From contig CAMPDV010000039.1 in NCBI GenBank assembly GCA_946699065.1, positions 1,144,898-1,208,897 of the forward strand: DNA of 64,000 bases. Reading direction: 5' to 3'. Positions 1 to 11,287 of this stretch are shown one piece after another. Positions within the stretch are counted from its first letter, which is position 1. Every line of letters begins with the position of its first letter. A program made the position numbers and the translations under genes. Source of the DNA: Loxodes magnus. Its lineage: Eukaryota > Ciliophora > Karyorelictea > Loxodida > Loxodidae. Below the pieces are notes generated by a model. The model had not been told where the DNA came from. It ran no database searches and worked only from the letters and a program-made list of their open reading frames with translations.

Positions 1-484
1 TTAAAGAAATTTTTTAGATCAGATAGTAGAATTAAAGATAATAATTATCTAATAAAGCTAAAATATTATAAAAGATAGCACAATTTTTAAAATTTTAAAA
101 ATAGAGAAAATATAATAAAAAGGATTGCAATACAAAAACTAATAAAAAATATAAGAAACAAATTTTAAAATTTTAAATTTAAACAAAAGCAAAAATAATT
201 TAAAATGATATAAAAATTCAAAAAAAGTGTATATTTTGTTTTAAAATTTAAAAACATAAGAGAATAATTTAAATTTAAAAGTAAATAAAATAGAAAATAA
301 CGAGAAAAAGAGGAAAGATAAATGAGTTAAAATTTAATAAGAAAATTCTTAAAATAAATGACTTATTTAAATAAATATAAATAATATTTGTTTAATGAGT
401 AGAAGATTCAAAATAAATATTATTAAAAGAAGTTAATAATTTTAGATAAAGAATTCATATTTAAAAATAATTAATAAAGGTATG
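1..484. other. A-rich leader, no gene seen
   Basis: The plus strand is strongly A-rich with short purine runs. I see no recognisable protein, RNA gene or repeat before the minisatellite starts. Confidence 0.5.
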
Positions 485-1696
485 AAAGAAGAGAAAGAAG
501 AGAAAGAAGAGAAAGAAGAGAAAGAAGAGAAAGAAGAGAAAGAAGAGAAAGAAGAGAAAGAAGAGAAAGAAGAGAAAGAAGAGAAAGAAGAGAAAGAAGA
601 GAAAGAAGAGAAAGAAGAGAAAGAAGAGAAAGAAGAGAAAGAAGAGAAAGAAGAGAAAGAAGAGAAAGAAGAGAAAGAAGAGAAAGAAGAGAAAGAAGAG
701 AAAGAAGAGAAAGAAGAGAAAGAAGAGAAAGAAGAGAAAGAAGAGAAAGAAGAGAAAGAAGAGAAAGAAGAGAAAGAAGAGAAAGAAGAGAAAGAAGAGA
801 AAGAAGAGAAAGAAGAGAAAGAAGAGAAAGAAGAGAAAGAAGAGAAAGAAGAGAAAGAAGAGAAAGAAGAGAAAGAAGAGAAAGAAGAGAAAGAAGAGAA
901 AGAAGAGAAAGAAGAGAAAGAAGAGAAAGAAGAGAAAGAAGAGAAAGAAGAGAAAGAAGAGAAAGAAGAGAAAGAAGAGAAAGAAGAGAAAGAAGAGAAA
1001 GAAGAGAAAGAAGAGAAAGAAGAGAAAGAAGAGAAAGAAGAGAAAGAAGAGAAAGAAGAGAAAGAAGAGAAAGAAGAGAAAGAAGAGAAAGAAGAGAAAG
1101 AAGAGAAAGAAGAGAAAGAAGAGAAAGAAGAGAAAGAAGAGAAAGAAGAGAAAGAAGAGAAAGAAGAGAAAGAAGAGAAAGAAGAGAAAGAAGAGAAAGA
1201 AGAGAAAGAAGAGAAAGAAGAGAAAGAAGAGAAAGAAGAGAAAGAAGAGAAAGAAGAGAAAGAAGAGAAAGAAGAGAAAGAAGAGAAAGAAGAGAAAGAA
1301 GAGAAAGAAGAGAAAGAAGAGAAAGAAGAGAAAGAAGAGAAAGAAGAGAAAGAAGAGAAAGAAGAGAAAGAAGAGAAAGAAGAGAAAGAAGAGAAAGAAG
1401 AGAAAGAAGAGAAAGAAGAGAAAGAAGAGAAAGAAGAGAAAGAAGAGAAAGAAGAGAAAGAAGAGAAAGAAGAGAAAGAAGAGAAAGAAGAGAAAGAAGA
1501 GAAAGAAGAGAAAGAAGAGAAAGAAGAGAAAGAAGAGAAAGAAGAGAAAGAAGAGAAAGAAGAGAAAGAAGAGAAAGAAGAGAAAGAAGAGAAAGAAGAG
1601 AAAGAAGAGAAAGAAGAGAAAGAAGAGAAAGAAGAGAAAGAAGAGAAAGAAGAGAAAGAAGAGAAAGAAGAGAAAGAAGAGAAAGAAGAGAAAGAA
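485..1696 (+). repeat. Perfect 9-bp polypurine minisatellite, about 135 units
   Basis: The unit AAAGAAGAG is repeated about 134.7 times with no substitution or length change that I can see. The plus strand is pure purine, so the tract is a long polypurine/polypyrimidine run able to form triplex DNA. In the frame of the ATG at 482 it would encode (Lys-Glu-Glu)n, a highly charged helix. That frame does not end at the TAA near 1712 if TAA is Gln, and runs on into Lys-rich sequence. Whether any protein is made is unknown. The perfect repetition points to recent expansion or an assembly artefact rather than selection on a protein. Confidence 0.95.
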
Positions 1697-2763
1697 ATTA
1701 AATATTATGAGTAACGAAAATATTTCTAAAGATAAAAAATATTATAAAAAAAATGGAGAAGATTAAATTAAATATAATTATAAGAGAGAAAATATTAAAT
1801 ATTAAAAACAGAATCATTGAAAGAAAAGTCAGAAATTTTTATAGTTGAAATGTAAAAGCGAGTGAAGAAAAAGAAGAAAAAGATGAAAAAGATTAGAGAT
1901 TTGAATATAAGAATCAATAAAAAATGTAATTTAAAAAAAAAAATAAAAAAAGCTTTTTTAATTAGCGATTTTTATTATAAAAATTTTAAGGCAAAAATTT
2001 TTTATTTTAATTAAAAGAGAATAAAGAGAAAAAAGATTTCTGGAAATAAAGTAAAGTAAAACGTAAAAAATTTCTAATATAATTTGAAGAAAAAGAGGAA
2101 AGCATTTTTTAATTTAAAAATAAAGTTTGTTAGGAACAATGTCGAAATATTGGACAGAAAAAAGTCAAAAGTAACTGCTAAAAGCCAAAATTTTGCCAAA
2201 GCTTAATCTTTATTTGCTCAGGGTTTTATACTATAGATTTTTTGAATGGACAACATTTAGAAATTTTAAATATAACTATACTCAAAAAGCTATTTTTATT
2301 AAATAATAGTTGCTGAAAAATTTAATTTTCATTTAATATGCAAAAAAAGAATAAGAAACATAAAGAAGAAATAGTTTTCAAGATCATTTTTGCATTTTTT
2401 GCTCAGAGGTTTATATTACAGGAAATTAATGATGGAAAAAAATAAATTATAAAAAATTTTTAAGTTAGAAATATTTAAAAAAGAGTAAATCATTTTAACT
2501 CATTTTACTGTTATAATAACTATTACTTAACATAAATTATTTTATCATATCTCTCTCTAAATTTTTTAATATAGAATAAAGAATGAAAATCTATTCTTTA
2601 AGTTCTATTAATAATATTAAATATAATTATTAAAGTAGTAAAGCAAGAAAATTCGTGCTATGTAGGAATAAAATAACTTAAATTTAAGTTTTGAAAATTA
2701 AAGGAGGAAAGACTTAGTTTAAATAAAAATAAAATAAGTTAGATTATTAAATATATATATAAA
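1697..2763. other. A-rich stretch, no gene recognised
   Basis: The frame leaving the minisatellite continues as Lys/Gln/Ile-rich sequence, but nothing in it resembles a known domain. In this code nearly any frame stays open, so this is not evidence of a gene. A GCTCAG/GTTTATA-like segment recurs near 2217 and 2400. The function is unknown. Confidence 0.35.
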
Positions 2764-3609
2764 ATGGCTTCTAAGAAATAACAGAACTTTGAACAAAACA
2801 TTTAAACAGGAAAATTTTCTAAAAAATAAAAAAACGAAATAATTACAATGAGTGAAAGTGAGAAATATGATTGATATGAAGAACATTAACCACTTGGAAA
2901 TCCAGAACTAAAAAAACTTCCGACACAAACTCAAATAGAAATATCATCTAAGTCATTAAAAGAGTTTATTTTTAAAAATAGATACCTCACTGATAAAATA
3001 GAAAAATTAGAAAAACTAATAACTTCTTTACTTGAGAAATAATATTAATAATCATAAGAAATAGAAAACAAACTGGAACAAAGAATTCTTTAAATTTAAT
3101 AATAAATTCAGGTTACGCCATTTTCGGTTTAACAGAATTAATCAGATCCTATGGAAATAGAAAATGAAGCCTCAAATTAAAATAAACAGTAAACGTTTAT
3201 TTAAAATAATTAGTAAATTTAAATTAAATAAGTGTTACAGGAATAATAGTTTAAAAAAAGAATAAAATGCTACGTGTGCAATAAATAACACCAATGAAAA
3301 TACTGCTACTAACTAAGCGAAATTTAAAGAAAGAATAAATAAGATATTTTTAGAAAATTATTTAGGATATATCCAACATAAAGCGGAAAAATTTATAGAA
3401 AAAATTCTTCAATTCAAATCTTAATCCTTGGAGAAATAATTAGGAAAGCTACTTGCAAGATGAAAACTATTCCGAATATTAAAGGATGGTGCAGTAATGA
3501 AGTGCTACACCGCTTAACTAAGCCTAGTAAGAATTCAAGACAAACTAATAGAGACAAGCTGATAGAATAGGTCAGATGGGTGACTACTAAGGCTTTAACA
3601 AAGCTTTTT
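2764..3609 (+). CDS. Gag-like retroelement ORF1 with zinc knuckle (copy g1, decayed)
   Basis: Read with TAR = Gln and TGA = Trp from the ATG at 2764, the frame begins MASKKQQNFEQ. It passes through a Leu/Lys/Glu coiled-coil region (about residues 70-120) and a Gln/Asn-rich stretch, then reaches the knuckle KCYVCNKQHQ-W-KYC near 3268-3307. The spacing is CX2CX3HX4C, one residue short of the canonical CX2CX4HX4C, and the W is a TGA codon. This layout resembles ORF1 proteins of non-LTR retrotransposons, which bind element RNA. The 3' limit is uncertain. The related frames are at 11.3-12.1, 17.6-18.4 and 34.9-35.7 kb. No reverse transcriptase follows it. It may be a remnant. Confidence 0.55.
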
Positions 3610-3802
3610 AACTTTAACTTTTTATTAAGGAAAATAAATAAAAAAAAGTATTAATTCATTCCAAGTATATTTATGAATACTATATTACTAAAAAATAAAA
3701 TAGAATTGAACAAAATTATGTCTAATATATAAAATAAGTTTTAATAAAAAGAATAAATAATAAGATTAGAAAAAAATTAAATAAATAAATAAATTTGATT
3801 AT

Positions 3803-3836
3803 AGAGCGCGTAGCACTCTCGTTGGTGCGCAGCTCT
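3803..3836. other. GC-rich bulged hairpin of repeat S, copy 1
   Basis: AGAGC and GCG pair with CGC and GCTCT, with one bulged A. Inside, CAC pairs with GTG around an 8-nt loop, leaving a TAG bulge. The only difference from copies 2 and 3 is a loop base (G for A). In DNA this AT-rich a 34-nt GC-rich hairpin is conspicuous. It could be an RNA recognition element for reverse transcription. Confidence 0.7.
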
Positions 3837-4257
3837 TCAAAAGTTAAAAAAGCTAATTTAATCAACAAAACATAAACATATTATGGAAATTAATAAGACA
3901 GAAAATTTAGATTTTTGGTATAATTATTCAGTACTGATAAAAATGTTCAATACTGATATAATTTTAGAATACTCGCAATCTTATCTACTTGTTGGAGGTC
4001 CAAGGACATGGCAGGATTGTGTCTCATTGCATCACCATAGCAGAGGACGACATGTGTCAATTATGGGTACTTAAATTCCCCACCTCTGATGAAGCTCGCA
4101 ATATTATTTCTTTTTCGTTCCAGAATTAAAAATAAACGAAGCCAAGCCAGTGTCGAAGGTCTAAGAATCTTATGTCTCGAGGTCAAACCAAAGCAGAGGA
4201 AGACATAAAGTCGATTATGGGTACTTAACTTCCCCAACCTCTGATGAAGATGACCTT

Positions 4258-4277
4258 GTTGTTCACCTTCGAACAAC
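4258..4277. other. Terminal hairpin of repeat S
   Basis: GTTGTTC and GAACAAC form a perfect 7-bp stem around ACCTTC, shortly before the TTTTAAAA end of the repeat. The same hairpin is at 18840-18859. Confidence 0.6.
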
Positions 4278-4294
4278 TATGGCGGTTTTAAAAA

Positions 4295-5970
4295 ATATAT
4301 ATAAATAGTGAATATTTAAATCTATCAAGCTAGATTATTAAGCATTTATTTATCAAAAAATAAAATCTTAATCAATTCTTTAATTTAGAATTGAATAAAA
4401 ACTATTCTAACTTTTTATAAATATATATAGAAATTAATTTTTTATCATTCAGATATTCTAAAATAAAGTCTATTCATTAAATTACAATCTATCAAATTAC
4501 TAATATAGATATATTACTACTAGCTTTGTGAGCTGCATTGACAACGGTTTAAATTTATTGCTCTTCTTCTTTTGAATCAAGAAATTTAAAGAGAATGTTA
4601 TATATTTAATCATGTTTTCCATATCATATTAAAGATTCTAAGTAATATGGAATGCATTTGTAAATTTTTCTATATTTTCTGTTAACCTACCAAGATATTT
4701 TGCCTTTTTAATGCATTTATGCTTGTAATGCTTATTTCATTCTTTAACTTTTTCTATCATTTCTATGTAATAAATCTTATCATTTGCTTCTGTACTAACT
4801 TTTATTTAGATTTCTATTATTTGCTTTAGTCTGACTGGAGTTTCTGCTAGTATTTGAACTAGATTCTTCGTGTACCATAAGATTTTTTTAATTTCTTAAA
4901 GCCCATTAGTTTTTTTATCAATTATATCTTACTCAATGAATGAATGGAGAGCAAATATATAATTATGTAATGCTTTTCAAGTCATCTTGGTGTTTTCAGC
5001 ATTTGTAGCAGTAGTTAATACAAAAATCTTTATGCTAATTCAAAGATAGGAGTTTTAATTTATCAATGTAGCCCAGTGTAATATAAAATCCAATCAAATG
5101 TTTCATTAATTGTTTCATAATAATTCTTTAAATTACCAATAAGTAAGAAAGGTTTCCCAAAAAAGTATCCATACTTGGATTCTTCGTAAGATCCATATAT
5201 AAATTTTACTTAGCTTTTTGCTTGCTTTTTCTATATTACTTCTTTTTAATTCCTAGCTTATAGTAATTAATTAACTATTCTAAAATGAGGGCTATAAGCT
5301 AAACCTCTTTACAACTCTTCCTACTAAATCTTTTGGACTATATTTTAACTAGTTTAGTTTAAGCTTTTCATTTATTTTTTATTTTAAAGTATCAAACTTT
5401 TCTTCTCACCTTACTAGAAATTCTATTTCAAAGAAGAGAAAGTTTTTATTTACCATATGCAACTAAATTTTCTAACTATTTCTATTTAAAGTAGTTAAAG
5501 AACATCAGGTAATACATGACAACAGTGCCAATTTATTGGGAGAGTAAAGCTAACTTTAGCAATAAGGATTAAAGAATTTTCACTGTGAAAATGATTTTAA
5601 CTTTCCATTTATATTATATAATCAAATGTATATAACTAAAAACCTTCCTCATCAATTTTACATTCTATCATATTTTTATTTTTCCTTCCTTCATTTTCTA
5701 GTTAATTATTTTTAGAAATTATATTTTGGTATTTTGAAAGTGAATCTGAAGTTGAGATTTATTTTTGATTTGTTAATCTTAATAAATATACTTTAAATTA
5801 TACAACTAATATTAATTATCTTCTGAGGCATTTTTTAATGTTTGACCTCCTTTACTGATTATCCTTCCACTCTGTTTTGAAACTTAAGTTATAGAGTTTT
5901 TTATCTTTTATATAATATTTTTTCTATTTAATGATGAATATTCATGATTAATAATTCCTATTTAAAAAAA
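4295..5970 (-). other. T-rich tract, possible decayed coding on the minus strand
   Basis: On the minus strand between about 5520 and 4500 two alternative frames both give protein-like stretches (for example YGSYEESKYGYFFGKPF near 5190). No continuous motif set appears, and frames must be switched to follow it. It may be a decayed retroelement or gene. I cannot name a domain. From about 5520 to 5970 I see nothing. Confidence 0.25.
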
Positions 5971-7860
5971 ATGGAGTCTTAAAATCTTGTTCTTGGCTTT
6001 TTCTTGAGCAAAGAAGAGAAAAAGACTCTGGAGAAAAAGCAGGCATAAAAAAAGAATCAAGAGTCTTCTTCTCCTCACTTACAAAACTAATAAAGAACCT
6101 AATAAATATAATAAACACCTCCTAAAGTAATAAAAAGAAAGGAATCTAATATAATATAATAACAGGAAAAGAACTTCCATCAAAGATAATTAAAAAGGAA
6201 ATCAATATTTAACAGTTAGTATTTGAAATATCCAATCTCTAGGAAGAGATTAAAGTGCTTAAGTAGGAAAATTAAGAACTAAGAAACTTATTATCGCTTG
6301 GATAAGATAACTTAGAGATTAGAATTATTAATTAAGAAAGGGAACTCCAAGCATATTGGAACATTTAAACTGAACATAGATAAGAAACAGCAAGGCTTGA
6401 AAATATCGTATAAAAACAAGAGTTGGAGTTTATTAAGCAAAATAATATCAGCACAAGCATAATAAACATCACCAAAAGTTTAATACTAATTAGAGCTCCA
6501 AAAGATTTTAATTAAACAGTAAACTTCGAAATCATATTCCTCTATAGACGCACCTTTTTGTGTTTAGAACGAGATACTGGAACATGAGTTATAATTTATG
6601 AAGTTTAAACATTATTCATGAAAAAAACTATAAGACTAAGGGGGAAATTATTAGAAAACTAAGGAAAATCACTCGATGGACTTATAGGAGAACTTAGCAG
6701 AGAAGAAGACTATATATTTGAATAATGCTGTACGATAATAAAATCGGAATTAAAAATCAACGATGTAGATATTTATTTAGAGGATGGTGATAACAATAAA
6801 AAGGTAAGAAAAACATTAGTCGTGCAATATGAGAACACAGAGTTTACGAAGAAGACAGGTGAAGAATAGACCAAATGATAACAACTCTATAATATAGAAG
6901 CTTTTGACTTGATGAGTTTATAATAGGTCCACCAAACTATTTAAGGTATAACAAACAAAGAAAGGAAGAAATATGTTACATTTTTAGACTAAGAACAAGA
7001 TATAATGAAAGCTAAGACTGCTTAAAAGTAAGACATTTAGCAGACATAAGTTAATGTCCTTTTGGTGATAGCTAAAAGGAAGACGAAAGAAATATCATAG
7101 AATAGTGTGATGAATATAAAGAAGAAAGAGAAATATGTATAAATAATCTGGAAAAAATAGTATCAGATTGGAAAGGGATTTAATTATTTGATATGATATG
7201 AGGTACAGTTAAATTTGAAAAAATTATTAGAAAATAAGAATTAGAAAAAAGAATTAAAATAGACTTAGAAGTTAAAGAATTCATCAAATATATCCTAGAA
7301 CAAAGAAAAAAAGGATATATACAGAGTAGAGGAACGAAATGTGGCAAAAGAAAATATGGCTAAAATTTATTAAAAAGAATTAATAAAAAGAAGATAAGTG
7401 GAAGATAGATACTTAATATGAGAGAACAATGTAGAAGAAGAAATGGACGAGATTGAAGAAGAGTTCCTAATTCCAAAAGGCATACTTGAAGAGATAGAGC
7501 AGGATCAAACGAAAATACAAGGATTCATAACTAAAAGATCAAAGGAAAGAAACAAAAATTGGATCAGGCAGCTTTGGTTCTATTCTAAAGCAATGTTGAA
7601 CAAAATCTGAGATGTGCGAAAAAAATAAACAGACTCAGTAGCTTACGAAAGATAAATGCAGATGCATAGAAAGATATAAATAAAAAGCAGAACATATTGG
7701 ATTTAATAAAGTTTATTTAAATAAATAAATTCAAACATTTCAGTTAAGAATGAATGTAATTGATGGAAGATCAAGTTGATGTTATAGAAGAAACCGAAGA
7801 CAATCTGAGTAATCTAGCTTATTTGCAAGATTTTCTGTGAAACTCTAAACTTTTTGATTA
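5971..7860 (+). pseudogene. Coiled-coil protein, probably retroelement ORF (frameshifted)
   Basis: The ATG at 5971 opens a frame beginning MESQNLVLGFF and rich in Lys/Gln, with a Ser-Ser-Ser-Pro stretch like the other gag-like frames. Around 6150-6180 the coding signal shifts frame into a convincing coiled coil (LQEEIKVLKQENQELRNLL, about 6228-6290). This frame runs on as mixed, protein-like sequence to about 7310, then shifts again into an acidic segment with EEEMDEIEEEFLIPKG near 7440-7485. In-frame TGA occurs at plausible Trp sites. No CCHC knuckle or polymerase motif was found. The start resembles the gag-like family and an ATT-rich tract follows, so a decayed LINE of the same group is the best guess. 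Confidence 0.45.
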
Positions 7861-7904
7861 GTGGAAAATCAAATAAAGGTGACACCACGTTAATAAATTA
7901 TGTT

Positions 7905-8560
7905 ATGTTATAATTTATATTTTTATTTATGATATTATAATTACTATTATAGTAATTGATTTATTATTGTTTTTATTATTATAATAGTTGATATTATTAT
8001 TATTATTAAATTATTATTAGTTCTATTATTATTTTTTATATTATTATTATATTTAAAATTATTAGTTTTAACATTTTTATTTTTATTGATATATGTATTT
8101 GCTATAATTATTTTAATTATTATTCTTATCATTCCAATTATTAATTTTAATATACCAATTATCATAATTATTGTTATTACCATTATTATCGAAAATAATA
8201 TTATTTTTATTAATATTGATATTTTTAATATTATTATTATTTCAAATGTAATTTTTATTTATTATATTATAAATATAATAATTATTATTTTTATATCATT
8301 GTAATGTATTTTATTATTATTTGTATTACTATTATTTTTATTTTTATTATTATTTTCTTTAATATTATTAGTATCATTACTATCATTTATATTATTATTA
8401 TTATTATTGATAAAATTATTTATATTTATTATATAATAAATATTATTATTATTATTTATTTTCCTTTTATTACTATTATTTCTATTAGTACTATAAGTAT
8501 TATTATTATTATTATTATTTTTATTAATATTTATTTTATTTTTTTATTATTAATAAATAA
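7905..8560. repeat. ATT/TTA-rich imperfect microsatellite
   Basis: About 650 bp is dominated by ATT/TTA triplets with interruptions, including pure runs of four to six triplets. It lies between a probable retroelement ORF and repeat S copy 2. The gag-like elements in this window end in short TTA runs, so this could be an expanded element tail. The Ile-rich frames here are a by-product of the repeat. Confidence 0.75.
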
Positions 8561-8574
8561 ATAAATTTTATTAT

Positions 8575-8608
8575 AGAGCGCGTAGCACTCTCATTGGTGC
8601 GCAGCTCT
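8575..8608. other. GC-rich bulged hairpin of repeat S, copy 2
   Basis: The 34-nt structure is identical to that at 18541-18574. The CAC/GTG inner stem and AGAGC-GCG/CGC-A-GCTCT outer stem are intact. Confidence 0.7.
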
Positions 8609-8617
8609 TTAAAAAAA

Positions 8618-8735
8618 ATGTTTCATACTGACAAGAATGTTTCTTACTGATAAAATTATCAGATACTGGTAGACCTTGTTCAATACTGGTATAATTATTC
8701 AGTACTGATAAAAATGTTCAATACTGATATAATTT
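8618..8735. repeat. 19-bp imperfect direct repeats inside repeat S
   Basis: About six consecutive units share the core ATACTGATA or ATACTGGTA at 18-20-bp spacing, beginning just after the GC hairpin. The same array is in copy 3 (about 18583-18700). Copy 1 keeps only the last two or so. Confidence 0.7.
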
Positions 8736-8815
8736 TAGAATACTCGTAATCTTTAATACTTGCTGGAGGTACAAGGACATGGCAGGATTGTGTCTCATTG
8801 TATCACCAAAGCAGA

Positions 8816-11280
8816 TTACATAATTTATTATATGTTCATATAAACATTAATAAAATATTTTAAATATTTATTTAAATATAATTTAGAATTTAATATTTTT
8901 AAATTATATTTAATTAGTTTCTTTGCATTTACTTTGGTTTTTTATAAATAATTAAGAGATTTTATATAAATTATTTTACATTTTTATTAAGCGAAAAGAA
9001 AAATATTAATTTTCCTTATTTTTATTTTAATTTAAAATATTATTCCTCATTAATAAGAAATGCAATCTCAGTTTTATTAAATATTTTATCTAGAGGATAA
9101 GAAAATTTCTTATTATTCTCTAATTAAACCTATCTTTAACTAGTTAAAGTAATTAGAATATTTGAAAGTACAGTTAAGGTAAAAAGGATTTTTCTTTTTA
9201 GTTTTTATGAATTAATATTACTAAATGAGTTAGTAAAGGAGGTTATAATATATTAAACACTTACTTTAAGATAAATAGAGGATTTTAGATATATGAATAA
9301 TTGACTCTATTGAAGATTCAACCTAGCTTTTCTTTATTTAATTATATAGAAGAATAATGTTTTCTCTTTACTATCTATTTTAGTGCATATAGTTACCAAA
9401 GTACTTTATTTCTAGAACTAGTATAATTAATACTTTAAACAAAATGTACCTTTTTATCAGTTTTCCAAACGAACGTTAATTAGAATGAACAAAAGAAAGG
9501 TAATAAAAAGGAATATATAAACATAATTTAAATTTAGGAAAATTGTAAATAATCTAAAAGTCTAGCTCATTTTAATGTCTCAGCTTCAAATAATTCTATA
9601 ATTATCTATATCATCTTTTTATGTTTTATTCATTTGTAATGTATAAGATTAATAATTAATGATGTGCTATAAAGCAAGACATGAAGCATAGTTGATTAGG
9701 AACAGAAAGATATAGAATAATAGTAGAATAATAAAATAAAATGTATTAAGAGCAAATAATAATCTGCTAGATTAGTTTTAAATAACTTATATTAGCTAAT
9801 TAAAACTTATATTATCTCATACTTATTACAAAGAAACATATTATGTTAAGTTTACTCTTTCTATTAATTCAGAAAATAGTAATAGAAGATAATAAAATAT
9901 GTTTTCTATCTTAAAAGCTTATAATTTTCTTAATAGCAAACAACTAATTTTAAGAAAGAGAGTATTAATAGTGGTAGCAATATAATATAGATTTGTATAG
10001 AATAATAGAAAAGAAGCAAGTGTAGTATAAAGTAAAATAATTTAGGTATTATTAATTTGAAATTATAATTCGTAAAATAACATAAATAATAAGTATAATA
10101 TTAGTTTACTATAAAAAGAGTAAGTGATCTAAATGTATTAATTATAACTAATCTAATATCTTTATAAATTAAAGAGAAGCTAAATTTAAATTAATAACTA
10201 AAAAGCTAAAAGGATAAAGATTGAAGTATTTTAATATACATAATTAAACATATTAAAGCTTATTTTAATAATAAAATTAAATATTACTATTTAATAATTG
10301 TAACTAAAATTAGTTATCAAACATTTCTAGTTAGTTTAAATGTTTACTTTCTAATACTTCTATTTATTACATTTATATAATCATTTTTGCTTAGAATCAA
10401 CATTAAAATTAATAAATGATATTAGTTTGTTATTTTAAGAGAGACTTTATAAATAAAAAGTTTCAATGAAATAGTAGTAAGAAAGTGGATAATTAAAAGA
10501 TTTAATCTTATAGATTCTAAAAATGCTTTGTTTTAAATAATTTGATGCTTCTTAATATTTATTCAAACTAGTTAATAAAAAACTTATTTTATTTCATTTT
10601 TTTTATTAGTAAAAGCTTAAAGAAATCATTTTTCGATTGAATGTAAGTGAAAAACAATAATTAATAACAGTAGATTTAAAAGAATTGGAATATTTTATTT
10701 ATCATTTAAAAGGGTCTACAACGAAAAAAGGTTTTCTTATTATGAGTCTTTGATTTAAAATACAAATAGGTTGTAATTAATAAATGCATATTAAAGTTAG
10801 TATAATAAGGATATAATTCTTCGTTATAAAACTTTCGATATAATAAATTATCTTTTTATTTAAAAGTTAAAAGATATAAAATAATTAAAATTTTAAAGGC
10901 TTGCACACTGTACAGATAATTTAATATCTGTCTTGTTTTAAGTCAAAAATAGAATTTTTAAATCAATGTTTAGAAATAAGATACTTATAAGTATACTTAA
11001 TAAATAAATAATTGAATTGTTTAATTTATTGAAATTAAGTCAGAAAAAGTATTAAGTGAAGTTATTTTAATCAAATAGTTTTTGAAGTAAGTTATAAAAA
11101 CAAAAATGGAGAAAAAAGAAAAATAATTTACTAAAAGTATTTTTTTACGAAAACTCCTAAGAGTGAGAAACCACATCCTAGGAAAAATATCTCTTCTTCA
11201 TTTTAAGTATGAAATTCTTCCCAACTTATGTTACTAAAAACTATAAATAAGATTAACTATGATCAAAGTAAAGGTATTTC
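8816..11280. other. AT-rich stretch, nothing recognised
   Basis: There is no convincing coding frame, RNA gene or long repeat. Both strands are low-complexity A/T with scattered short ORFs. Confidence 0.45.
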
Positions 11281-11287
11281 TTATAAT

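Larger units (their letters stand above)
3778..4294 (-). mobile_element. Short structured repeat S, copy 1 (with internal duplication)
   Basis: This matches the copies at 8552-8815 and 18520-18875. It begins with an (AAAT)n run, then the GC-rich hairpin at 3803-3836, two or so of the 19-bp TTCAATACTGATA-type units, a block shared by all copies (GGAGGTCCAAGGACATGGCAG), and an end at GGCGGTTTTAAAA. This copy has a tandem duplication of about 125 bp: the block from GCAGAGGA to CCTCTGATGAAG appears twice, once at about 4030 and again at about 4194. Read on the minus strand the (TTTA)n run would be a 3' tail and copy 2 would be 5'-truncated, as expected of a SINE-like element. No internal pol III promoter could be confirmed. 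Confidence 0.65.
8552..8815 (-). mobile_element. Short structured repeat S, copy 2 (truncated)
   Basis: The copy starts with (AAAT)n, then the GC hairpin, then about six 19-bp units of the TTCAATACTGATAWAATTA type, and stops abruptly at CCAAAGCAGA, losing the CCTCTG hairpin block and the terminal hairpin. If the element is read on the minus strand the loss is at its 5' end, the usual direction of truncation in target-primed reverse transcription. Confidence 0.65.

Noticed and set aside
482-1714. A 410-residue (KEE)n protein ending at TAA
   Set aside because: TAA is glutamine in this genome, so the end is not real, and the frame is a direct consequence of a 9-bp repeat. No sign of constraint.
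3803-3836. 5' half of a tRNA (acceptor, T-A, D-stem GCAC/GTGC) in the GC hairpin of repeat S
   Set aside because: The D-loop lacks the conserved A and GG positions and no B-box follows at the right distance. A tRNA-derived origin is not supported.
4230-4250. CTGATGA resembling the hammerhead ribozyme core, in repeat S (also near 18825)
   Set aside because: The second core box would need GAAA and matching stems I and III. The nearest is GAAC inside a hairpin, and the required helices do not form.
7905-8564. Isoleucine-rich hydrophobic proteins in the ATT tract
   Set aside because: The frames are translations of a triplet microsatellite on both strands.
8618-8735. CRISPR-like array of 19-bp repeats
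   Set aside because: Units are directly abutting and imperfect, with no unique spacers, in a eukaryotic repeat.
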